A stretch of DNA of 64,000 nt from Brachypodium distachyon (lineage: Eukaryota > Streptophyta > Magnoliopsida > Poales > Poaceae): contig NC_016133.3 of the NCBI RefSeq assembly GCF_000005505.3, positions 43,799,237 to 43,863,236 on the forward strand. Reading direction: 5' to 3'. The notes beneath the pieces are model-generated. The model was not told the origin of the DNA. It saw only the letters and a program-made list of their open reading frames with translations, and did not search any database. Positions 54,755 through 64,000 of this stretch are shown piece after piece (position 1 is the stretch's first letter; every line of letters starts with the position of its first letter). Position numbers and translations under genes: made by a program.

Positions 54755-55080
54755 TTTCGCTCGTCCCGGAGGCGGTGGGGGTTTGGGTCTGGGTTTGATT
54801 GCGGCGAGCGAGGAGAGAAGAGGAGTGGTGGAGAGAGGATGCAGAGCAGCCGATGGTCGTGGAGCCACGTCACCACCGCCATCCGTTCCCGGCCACGTCA
54901 CCATCCCGTTTCTTTCCCGCCACTTGTCGGCCAAATCTCATTTTTGTTCTCCTACAAAAGGTTTGCGTTTTCTAAAAAAATTGGTCATCGTTTCTATGGA
55001 TAAATTTGGTTAGATTGCATATGCTAACTGCAGTTTTTTTCATTCACATGGTCTATCGTCCTTGCGAGCCGATGTCGTCG
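54755..55080. other. 5' flank of the HCF244-like gene
   Basis: GC-rich to about 54900; it holds the presumed promoter and leader of the minus-strand gene. No separate gene. Confidence 0.4.
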
Positions 55081-55084
55081 CATC

Positions 55085-55412
55085 ATGGCTCCTTCAGCGT
55101 TGACAAGAGATTATCAAATACGGCATGCTAAACATTTTGCGGGCAGTAATGTTGTCGAGGCCTCTTTAGGCGTCAAGGAAGCCGAGTTAGCTTGCCTTCA
55201 AGATATTTGGCTCTTTGTTGGATGGATCGGGATGTCGGTATGCTCAAAGTACAATAGTGAATCGGTTGTGAAAGCACTAGACGAATGTAAAGAGGACTTA
55301 TCCACCATCCACCGGTGGCATCGAAACCTAAGAGGGTGCAGTACCACGAAAGTTCAAAAAGAGTGCAATTAGATTGCACTTGAATCTACTAAACTGGCCA
55401 AGGGGTTCACCA
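55085..55412 (+). pseudogene. RNase H-like (RVT_3 type) retroelement relic
   Basis: The frame reads VVEASLGVKEAELACLQDIWLF..., then SVVKALDECKEDLSTIHRW and KVQKECN, stop, IALESTKLAK. The order (ASLGxxEAELACLxxI, then a serine-VVKAL segment, then EC-N-xIAxELxxLAK) is the plant non-LTR RNase H-like domain. A stop codon sits where the EC-N-Q/R-IA motif continues, and the catalytic context is eroded. It is a broken fragment, probably from a LINE or a captured RVT_3 domain. Confidence 0.55.
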
Positions 55413-55450
55413 CCCCGGTGTAGTGTACGGGAGGAGCTCTTGGCGAACAA

Positions 55451-55785
55451 GCATTTACAGCTCGTTTGGCATCTAATCTTTCGTTTCATTTGGGCCAAAT
55501 GAAATGAAATCCAATTTTTGTTAGGATTTTATTTGGTTGAATTTGAATTTCAGGTTTAAAAATCATTTTGTCTGCCACATGGATTTGTAGAGTGAGAGAC
55601 AATTCCAGATAAATGATGTCTTTTAGAGAGAAGTTGGGGTTAGTTGTATTGTGATTCTGTGGAATTTGAGATTGAATTCATGTGGCAATTCCGTGCCAAC
55701 AAACAAGTTGGTTTCTGAAATTCAAAATGAATTGCTGAATTCTAAGTCCAAATGATGGTTGACAAACGAGATGTCAGAGTTATAA
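55451..55785. mobile_element. possible MITE-like element
   Basis: CTCGTTTGGCATC at the left and the near-complement GACAAACGAG at the right bracket an AT-rich 330 bp. No clear target duplication; ends uncertain. Confidence 0.3.
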
Positions 55786-55883
55786 TAACTATATTTATAG
55801 CTACAATCAAACTCTCTTGTTCCCAAAAAAAAAGTAGTCAAAGAAAAAAGAACACCTCAAATACGTGTTCTTGACAAATTTAA

Positions 55884-56855
55884 GGTATGTTTGGATTTAT
55901 CCCCAAATTGCCCTGCCAAAAAATTGACATGACCAAAACAAAGGCATGATAAAAAAATTGGTAAGCTGTGTTTGTTTGGTTTGCAGTCATAGTATAGTAC
56001 CAATTTTTTGCAAAATGATTAGAGCTCTATTTGGTTGAAATCATTTACCTTACAATCTGGCCAAGCAAATCTACATCTCTTGAACTATTCATCGAAGAAT
56101 GGTTTCTGCAAACTTCTAGTTCGTGAACGAGCAGAAAAAAAAGCATGGCTTCCTGTGCACCTCAATCGACTAAGAGCACTTAAGCATTCACAACCCGCAC
56201 CAAATTCCCTCGCACTGGAGCATCTCTAGACGACTAGGAGCAGTACACGTCTATCAATTTAGAGTCCCATCGATCACATTGTAGTTATTTCGAGTTCTTC
56301 TCCAACTCCGGCCAACGCCCACAACATCTATTTCTTTGTTTCCGAGGAGGTATAAACAAATTCCTTAGGCATCTGAGCTCAAAGACACATAATCTACAGT
56401 TCCAGTCAATCGATTTTGAGTTTCGGAACCTGCAGCGACATTAACTATAATGTCGCCGCCGGCCACTGCATCGCCTCCGCTGGCCGTAATGTGCGCAGCT
56501 GGACAAGCTGATGGCAGCAGCTTGTTTCTGGAGTTCATCTGATTTCGTTTTTGTGCTTATCCATCACCCCCGACTCCCCAATCCGTTGACTGCCTCCGGC
56601 CTCCGCCATTGAAGAGAAGAGAAATGGGAAAGACAGCAGAGACGAGGAATTAGCGAGAGGAGAAAGCGGGCTGCCAATTATTTGGCGGAGGATTTCAGCG
56701 TCCTGAACTCGCCCGCAAGTTGGCGAAAATAGCACAGGCATGGTCGGGCGAGAATTGGCTCACCAAATTGTCGCAGGAGATCCAAACGGCGGCCTAATAC
56801 GACGGGCGAGCCAATTTTTTGGTAAGACTGGCATTGGCTAGAAACCAAACGTACC
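55884..56855. mobile_element. possible non-autonomous DNA transposon (about 970 bp)
   Basis: GGTATGTTTGG at the left and CCAAACGTACC at the right form imperfect terminal inverted repeats, and both ends continue with GGCAA/TTGCC-type words. The middle (56430-56700) is more GC-rich and encodes nothing I recognise. No clean target duplication was found. Confidence 0.4.
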
Positions 56856-57018
56856 ATTACTACACAATAGGTGAAAGGACACATGTTACCTGAAATACGC
56901 TTCCTGCACGTCAAAGCGGACTTTCATCTCGTTAAGGACTTCGGAAGGCGACTTGTGAGTACCCGCGGTATCCCCCATTCAGCAGCGATCTCGCCGCGCC
57001 GGCGGGAGCGAGAGGAGA

Positions 57019-60000
57019 ATGCAGGGCGGATCCGGCGGCATCGTCTACGGCGGCCTCAAGTACCAGGCAAGCACACCCCCGTCTTCTCGAAGCTTCTAGA
57101 ACACGCTCCGGTAGCTGCCCCTTTCCGTCCGTATCCTCGCCTTCTTCTAACTTTTCCCTCTCCCAGGCGCGATGCATCGCCGACGTGCGCGCGGACGCCG
57201 GGTCCACCACCTTCCTCGCCGGGACCCTCAGCCTCAAGGAGGAGAACGAGGTGCGCTCTAGTCCCGTCCATGGCCTCCGCCGCGCCGGCGATTCGGGGGG
57301 TGGTTTATTCGGGTGTTGTGTGTGATTGGATCTCGGGTGGCTGATCGATTGATCCTTCGTGTCCAACAAGTAGGTGCACCTGATCCGGCTGCTGCCCGGG
57401 GAGGGTGAGCTCGTGTGCGACGGGCTGTTCTACCACCCTAGCGAGATCTGGGACCTCAAGTCCTGCCCCTTCGACCACAGGCTCTTCTCCACCGTCTACA
57501 CGTCTGGTACTACCACGGCACAGAATTGAAGCTCCATTCCTTCCCGACCGAATTCTCCTGCTTTTTTTGTGGTGGATGCGCACATTGAGCATTTCGGGAG
57601 GTGATTCTGAGGCGTGCACATGTGTTATGGTGTGAATGGCAGGCGAGGGCTATGGCGCGTCTGTCTGGAAGATCCCCGAGCTGTACGGGCAGTCAAACTC
57701 GCCACAGCTCGAGCAGCTCTTCACGCTCGATGAGCACTCGTCCAAGATAAGATGGTGAGCTCTTGTTTGTCTTGAAGTTTTAAACTGCTTTAGAGCTGCT
57801 CAATCTTATTGCCGTACTAGACATATTTGTGCTCGTTAAATTTTTAGACATAGATCATAGATGCAACCAGAGTATAGCTGCAGAACACATTTACTGTTTA
57901 ATTTTCTGAGCCATGTGGTGCTCATTTGCGAATGCCTACTAGGGGTTTCTGTTTTGAAGAGTGACAGAAATGATAAACTGCAAGTGCAAAGCTCTAATTA
58001 CGGTTGTGGCAATGATAATATTTAGACATGACAGGGTTTATTTTAACTAAGAGGGGTGCATGTGAATTGAACATGTCGATTTTGCATAGCATACCTCACT
58101 TGTTTCACAACACACTATAGTGTTTTTATTATACGTGGACCAAAGTTTTAAAAAGGTTTGTGGTCTTATAAGTTTGTCATGTTTATGCATGTAATCTTTA
58201 TTAGATCTGCATGTCTTAATATTTTGTGGAGGATCCGTAGGCAGGCAATGTTTCCTTATGTGTATAATCCTTCATTAAACTAGTTTATTTTTGCAGTGTT
58301 CTCTGGTGGCCACTAGGGAAGCATGATAAGCTAATTAGCATCGATGACAAAAATATTTCTCTCTGGAACATAGACCCATCAAATAAATCAGCCAAGGTAT
58401 GCCCATCATCCTTCTGTTCACCGAGGTTAATTCAACAAATTTACATAATGGATTCATAGTTTATGAGCATTATAAAAAATGAAAGATCGATTCCTCCCAA
58501 AAAATATAGTGAAGATCAATATTGCTAGTAGCATCAGTTTAGGTACTCAATCATGGTCCTTACTTGACTTCAATGTTACAGGTGATATCGCAGGGATCTG
58601 CTGACATGCTTCCCAATTTACGCGGCGGAGCTTGGGATCCACACAATCACAACTCAGTTGCTGCCGTAACTGATTCATCAGTCCACTTCTGGGATCTCCG
58701 TTCTATGAAGTTAGTAATTTGATAATCTTTACCTTATTAGATTTCCTGAGATTTTACCTGTATTTAGATTTTGAAATGCTGTATTTATATCTTCATATGT
58801 GAAATCATTATTCTCAGGAGATCAAATTCGATTGAGCATGTGCATATTCGGGATGTGGATTATAACCCCAAGAAGCAAAACATAATTGTGAGTCATGTTT
58901 TTCTTCAGATAGAAATGATTACCTTTCTTCTATCATAACTATCATGAGTCGCATTTGTGCATTTAACACTGAAAAGGTGTTATTCCTTCCTTTATCTATG
59001 TTTATTTTCAGTAAGGACTTTGCAGAGTTTATTTTTCTTGCACCAGTAATAAGTAACGTAGTTACTCTAGTTGAGTCTCCACATCATATTTTTGTAGATT
59101 TTGCTGAGTCCAACACTTGTTTCCATGTTGGAGTAACAGTAATAGCCTGGTAGTTGTTTCATTGTTGCTAATTCTTTTATTCAGCTCTTATTTATGCTGA
59201 ATACCTTGTGCGTTGCAGGCAACGGCAGAAGACGAATTGGGAATTCGCTTGTGGGATCTCAGAATGCCTAAGTATCCTTTGAAGGATCTCCCTGGACATT
59301 CACATTGGTATGTTGATGTATCTTGTAATAAACTCAAACCAGAATACGTTCATTGCTATTGTAAGCATGCATCATATTCTGTTCATATGTGATGTGAATG
59401 TATGCTGCTTAATGCTCGATGCCTTTGAATGAACGCATTTTCATCCCATCTCAACGTGGTTTTTACTTTCTATTGATCTAGCAATGTACAGGCCATATGA
59501 GATGATGCAGTTGAATCGTCATTTAGTCTATGTGGCTGTAGCAGTTTGCTTTTTCGGCTTCTTAATCCAGCAACATCAAGTTAATTGACCTCACTGTAAT
59601 GGTTTTCACAGGACTTGGGCTGTTCGGCACAACCCCGAGTATGATGAGCTGATTCTGGTCTCTCTCTCCCCTCCCTTCCTTGCTTGTGCGCGAGCTTTGT
59701 GTGCGCGACAGAACACTTGTGCAAATGTTCTGTGTAATATATATATATGTTTTTACTGTGTACTGACTGTACCGAAACTTCTGTAGAGTGCTGGAACGGA
59801 TTCAGCTGTCAATTTATGGTTGGCAAGAGTTGGTACTGATGACTCTGGACATGAAAGGTTTTCTACTACTCACAACTTTTGTTGTTTGATTATTTGTTTG
59901 AAGTTGTAATATTGAAGCCACCAATCTTGTTTTCCAGCCCTTCTGGTTCATCCAATAGGCAAGAAGAACCATTATTGAACTCGTATACTGACTACGAAGA

Positions 60001-60284
60001 TAGCATCTACGGTACCGTTGAACCTCCCTACTTGTGTATACACTAGAATTCTGAGAAGGAATCACAGAGCTAATTAAAATTGTAGGTATTGCGTGGAGCT
60101 CCCATGACCCATCCTTGTTTGCTTCTTTATCTTACGACGGGAGGGTAAGTGCCTGCAGCCTTTTATTGTTCATTGTAAATGTTGAGTTTTGGTTTCTAAT
60201 TTTAGATTCGATCTGAACATTGAGAAATTCTTTGATGGTCAGGTTGTTTTAGAATCTGTCAAGCCCTACTTGCAGAGAAAATGA
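57019..60284 (+). CDS. WD40 protein of the EIPR1/TSSC1 type
   Basis: Thirteen exons: 57019-57066, 57167-57250, 57374-57506, 57643-57754, 58297-58396, 58582-58709, 58818-58887, 59219-59307, 59612-59657, 59787-59857, 59938-60011, 60086-60144 and 60243-60284; 351 aa. The first intron has a GC donor (CAG|GCAAGC) where the others have GT. WD-type ends are EIWDL (about residue 73), SVWKI, SLWNI, HFWDLR, RLWDLR (about 235) and NLWLA, fitting one seven-bladed propeller. N-terminal QARCIADV..FLAGTLSLKEENEVHL and C-terminal PLLNSYTDYEDS, ASLSYDGRVVLESVKP match the plant homologues of animal EIPR1. In animals EIPR1 works with the EARP/GARP tethering complexes in endosomal recycling. A role in plant vesicle traffic is inference. 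Confidence 0.92.
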
Positions 60285-61075
60285 AGCTTGTTGATCTATT
60301 TCCTCCACTTTATGTGTATGGGTATGAAATACTTATCTTTGCTATGAGTAAAAGATTTCCAATGTTACCTGTTCTAACTAACCTTTCCTTTCTCCCTCGT
60401 GCAGACTTGTTTCTTGTGCATATAACTGGTGTTGTAGAGCTTCGCCTTGCCATTATGTATTCTGTAACGAGGGAGTGATGTGATGACCTGGTTAGTAGTA
60501 ACACTGGGGCAATAGTAAGATGATGATACTTCAGTAATCATCATGGCTGAAGTCCAGGATGATTGTGTGATCTAGCTTCGGTTGAAAAGAATATTGTGCA
60601 AATGAGATTACAAAATTTTTCCTATGTCTTCAGATCTTTTACTAGCTTTTCGTTTTTGGTTGCTGGAGAAAATGTCAATTTCTGATCACTGTTTCTTCGA
60701 ATTCCTGTATATCCATGGAATGGAAGTTGGTTGCCAGATGTTGCATTATGTGATGAAGTACAAGCGAACTGAATAGTTATGTCGGGATTGGCAATATCAA
60801 ATCTCAGAGTCAATTGATTAACTGTCCGATTATATGCTTGCGTTTCACAAATCGTAATGTTTCATACTTATGGTACAAAATGGTTTGCCAGAAGTCGAAT
60901 GCATCAGGTCTTTGAGAGCTTTTCACATTCATTCACTTCAGAGCTTTGTACAGAATGGTTTGCCTGTAGTGAATTTGGGCTCGACAGTGCGCTGTTTCAA
61001 TGCGGCCCAGTTCAGCGTGATGGGCCGTCCATCTGCGTAATGCATCGATCGGCCGGCTGCGATGCAAGCATGAAG

Positions 61076-61123
61076 ATCACTGCTCCACGTCCCCTAAAGA
61101 AAAAAAGAATCACTGCTCCACGT
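61076..61123 (+). mobile_element. ultra-short A-tailed insertion with 15-bp direct repeat
   Basis: ATCACTGCTCCACGT occurs at 61076-61090 and 61109-61123. The 18-bp filler starts CCCCTAAAG and continues as an A-run. The filler at 15402 also starts CCCCT before its A-run. Confidence 0.6.
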
Positions 61124-61368
61124 TACCACGTACTACTGCTGTGTGTCGTTCGTATATATTTGGACGAGTGAATTGAAGTTGCGTATGGACTACCTACCAC
61201 CAGTAAGAATCGCATCGCATGCTTTGAGTATGAACCATCTACTGTACTTGTTTTTGAATTATTTTGAAAATTTCTCACAATTTTTTTCCCGGATACACCT
61301 CTACTATAAAACACAGACATGGGTCGCATGGGTATTACTTAGTTCAACAAAAAAAGGTTCTTCTCACC

Positions 61369-61530
61369 TATTCCTTCCGTTTCTAAATACTTGTCGTTGT
61401 TTTAGTACAAGTTTGCACTAAATACTTGTCATTATGCAGCTGTATATCGCAAGTCTTTTATTTTCTACTCCCTCCGTTTCTAAATACTTGTCGTTGTTTT
61501 AGTACAAACTTGTACTAAAACATGACACGT
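61369..61530. mobile_element. two partial Stowaway MITE copies
   Basis: TTCCGTTTCTAAATACTTGT at about 61374 and CTCCCTCCGTTTCTAAATAC from 61468 are the same left terminus, each followed by GTTTTAGTACAA(A/G)-type sequence. Neither has an intact right terminus, so both are truncated or were rearranged after a tandem insertion. Confidence 0.6.
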
Positions 61531-62063
61531 AGCGGTGGATGGTGAGATTTAAAAGAGAGATCACTATAGGACGCAACAGGAGAGATACGCAATGATCGTA
61601 AAATAAACCGGAGCAAACAAAAAACACAGTTGTCTGTCATGATTGTGATTTTGAAGAATGTTTTTTTTCCACCCTTTGATGTCTTCGAGAGCGGACCGAA
61701 GGAGAGCCTCACCCAAAATTCAAATCTGCAACCAAAATTCTTTCAAATTTTTTTGATCAAAATGTTAAATAAACCTTTTGAATTCACAAAAGGATTCTTC
61801 CAACTCTTTTGTTGTTGTTTCTGTCGCACGGTAATCCACCGACACCAAGTGGCACCGTAACAAGGACCAAAATTAAACTGCGATGCACCGTAGCACACGC
61901 TCTCTGTATTGTATACACCGTCTCGAAAGTTCAAACCACGCTGCTAGTATTACTGATCCGAAGGGCTCCCTCTGTCTCCCATGTCGGCGCGGCCACTCCC
62001 CCGCCGCCGCCGCCGCCTTCGTCGCCGCGGCGCTCTCGTCCTGTCCTGAGGATCCTTCCGGAG

Positions 62064-64000
62064 ATGGTCCTGCCGCGGCGGCGGGTCGGCGGCCACGCAC
62101 ACCAACACCACCGGAACCCTTGCGCGTGCCCGTGCCCGCGCCGCGCCGCTCTGCCGGCGGCGGCGGCGGCGCTCCTGCTGCTCTTCCTCGTCGCCGCCGT
62201 CGCGCTGCTCGGCGTTGCCCCGCCACCGCTCTCCGACCACCCGGCCCTCGCCTCCTCCCGCCGCCGCCCCCTGGTATATATCGCACCGGTGCCCCTCCTC
62301 TGCTCGCCCTTCTCGTCTCCCGATCTAACTCGTGTTGCCCCTCGCGCTCGGCGCAGCTCAACAGCTCCGGTGGCGGCGGCAGCCTAGCGGTGGAGCCCGA
62401 GCGCCGCGAGATTTCCAAAAGCGTTCCGGTAAGTGTGTGGTTTTGCTTCTCCCGCTAGATTAAGCGCGCTTGTTTGTCACTTTGTTCACGAAAATCAGTT
62501 GGGTACACGATTGTTCGCTTCTGTTTGCGTGGGACAGTGAATCAACTACGCCGCATTGCTTCCTCTCTTAGTAGACAATCCATAAGTTTGTGTGGTTGCT
62601 ACTTTAATCGTCTGATACAAGTGATATATGCTCCATTTCGTGCACCATGTTTAAGTAAATTAGTTGGTACGTAGTAAGCTACTGGGTTGAACTCCGTTTC
62701 TGCTTCATTTCAGAAAGTGCTATATACTTAGATTTGCATGCTCCAGTGTATGTCTAGCTTGTTCTAGTGCCACTGCAATAAATTTTTGAGTGCAGACCTT
62801 TTCCCCTTTTGTTAAATGATTTTGTTCTTTCCTCTTTTAGTTAGCCACAACTCACAATTTCTCAAACTGCAGGGAGGTGGATGGACTGCGGCAGATGACC
62901 TATGGGGTTCGAAGCTTGCCAGCAAATTCTATGGGTGCAGCAACTCAAGTAGCAAGTTCCCTGGTGCGCATATATTTTTCCCATCAAGAGTTGATTAACA
63001 AACATTCAGTGTAGTCACACATGTACACCAGATGCTAGAATTGCTCTACAATTTTAGAATGTGTGTTCTGTATTCTTAAATTGGTTTTGGTGGTAGTGGT
63101 GCCTTTTCTTTGCTGTGCAGGGTCAATTGTGTTCTTAACTGGAGTAGTCATCTTTTAAAACGTGCAGATTCGAGTAATGTAACACAGCCAGACCGTTATT
63201 TGATGATTGTTACAAGTGGAGGCCTCAATCAACAGAGAACAGGGGTAAGAAATGCGCAACTGCCAATGCTAAAAATATTTGATGCCTGTAGAGGGATAGG
63301 TCAAAACATTTGAGCAGTTAGTCTGAATCCTCTAGAGCTTGAGTTTGAGATAAGACTGTCACTCACTAGATTCTGTTCCGGAATACAAAGGGAGATTTTC
63401 CATTATATTAGTACTAGATAACCTGATTTTAAGTCAAACAATCAATGGAACATATGTTACTAAGTGGCCAAACCAATTACTGGTCAGTATTAGAAGTGAG
63501 CCCATATCTATGTAGGGCTACAGATGCATAAAGTTAACTGATTGATAATGATAAACATGTATGATACGCCCTGCGCCTCTACCAACTTTCTTCCATTTTC
63601 TGAGCCCAGATCTATGTAGGTAGCCAGTTCCCCACAAGTTCAGAAAAAATGTACAAACATGATACATCTTCTTCTGAGTTCTGTTTATTTTACATAAAAC
63701 ATAAGTTAGAGCTTGAATCATCTGTGCTGTTTCAAATCATTACTAGCAGTCTAGGCTAATTTTTGGAACAATGAGGCACTTGCCGAGTAATGTGTGAGGA
63801 TGTGGACCTTCAGGATTGAGGTCTCCTTAATTTTGCTTTGAAAGAGTAACATTAGGAGTGGTTCGTTATGCATCACAGCTAACTCTGTAGTAGTATTTGT
63901 GTTTTCTGGTTTCATATTATGTCTTTTTTTTGGAAACTGTAGGAAAGATATGTCCATTAGCCTAATTAATGCATGCTGCTTTTCAGATAATTGATGCTGT
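62064..64000 (+). CDS. O-fucosyltransferase family protein (partial, runs off the window)
   Basis: Five exons are visible: 62064-62273, 62357-62428, 62873-62963, 63168-63244 and 63987-64000 (continuing). All introns are GT-AG and in frame. The N terminus is a type II anchor: basic residues and HAHQHHRNPC, then a hydrophobic span at about 29-51 (ALPAAAAALLLLFLVAAVAL). A stem follows. GGGWTAADDLWGSKLASKFYGC and DRYLMIVTSGGLNQQRTGIIDA are the opening of the plant PF10250 (formerly DUF246) domain, where the nucleotide-sugar-binding domain begins. The protein is expected in the Golgi, transferring sugar to wall polysaccharide or protein. The actual acceptor is unknown for most of this family. The start is the first ATG giving a compact anchor; an open frame extends upstream but lacks conserved features. 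Catalytic residues lie beyond the window. Confidence 0.88.

Larger units (their letters stand above)
60285..62063. other. 3' flank of the WD40 gene and intergenic
   Basis: WD40 3'UTR to about 60650 (an early 3'UTR intron is possible at 60280-60410). Further right are the tiny insertion at 61076-61123, two partial Stowaway copies at 61369-61530, and a GC-rich leader for the next gene from about 61960. Confidence 0.4.

Noticed and set aside
58488..58530. Possible ninth tiny A-run insertion (GAAAGATCGAT and GAAGATCAAT around CCTCCCAAAAAA)
   Set aside because: The flanking repeats have too many mismatches for their length to be distinguished from chance.
1..64000. CRISPR arrays, operons, ribosome binding sites, phage or bacterial secretion systems
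   Set aside because: The sequence is a plant nuclear genome with introns and TATA promoters. The regular repeats are gene duplications and transposons.
1..64000. tRNA, rRNA and microRNA genes
   Set aside because: I found no convincing tRNA boxes or rRNA. The 3'UTR hairpins are too short for miRNA precursors, and the MITE hairpins are better explained as transposons. A tRNAscan/Infernal run would be decisive.

Overview
This is plant nuclear DNA from a grass. The evidence is split genes with GT-AG introns, GC-rich monocot first exons, Stowaway- and Tourist-type MITEs, a solo LTR, and proteins that read as a HCF244-like chloroplast factor, an R2R3-MYB, an ERD2-like receptor and a plant O-fucosyltransferase. 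The gene density and short intergenic gaps suggest a small-genome Pooideae species of the Brachypodium kind. That placement is inference.

Layout. 1-2300 holds a GC-rich Tourist/Harbinger-like element and unassigned DNA. 2307-5558 (-) is a six-exon ERD2-like K/HDEL-receptor-family gene. 5559-12580 is transposon-rich: a 195-bp MITE, a hAT-like element with an 8-bp target duplication, a solo LTR and several tiny A-tailed insertions. 12761-14439 (+) is a two-exon R2R3-MYB. 15733-16428 (-) is a diverged GC-rich DUF241-type gene.

The main feature is at about 18.4-51.8 kb: a tandem array of intronless DUF241 (PF03087-type, function unknown) genes. It has 11 intact copies plus a one-base frameshifted copy, a copy truncated to 89 aa and a decayed pseudogene. 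All lie on the + strand except the copy at 40881-41588, which is an inverted near-duplicate of 35427-36134. Two subfamilies are visible: a SISLPSRP type ending in NILSS/NILGS, and a SAS(A/V)PSSP type ending mostly in NALSS/NALSL/NTLSL. The first type shares a 70-75-bp promoter block just upstream of TATA. Almost every copy carries a similar 3'UTR hairpin of nearly fixed geometry. Two small cysteine-rich defensin-like genes (- strand, 38.06-39.7 kb), a tandem duplication, sit between the inverted DUF241 pair.

Right of the array are a seven-exon HCF244-like gene (52678-54754, -), an RNase H-like retroelement relic, a 13-exon WD40 gene of the EIPR1/TSSC1 type (57019-60284, +), and the first five exons of an O-fucosyltransferase-family gene that runs off the window (62064-64000, +).

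The single-copy genes are housekeeping or regulatory: photosystem II biogenesis, vesicle traffic, wall or glycan synthesis, transcription. They share no obvious pathway. The array is lineage-specific expansion with birth, decay, inversion and possibly gene conversion. The least expected observations are the conserved 3'UTR hairpin, the subfamily promoter dyad, and eight ultra-short A-tailed insertions flanked by 13-18-bp direct repeats.
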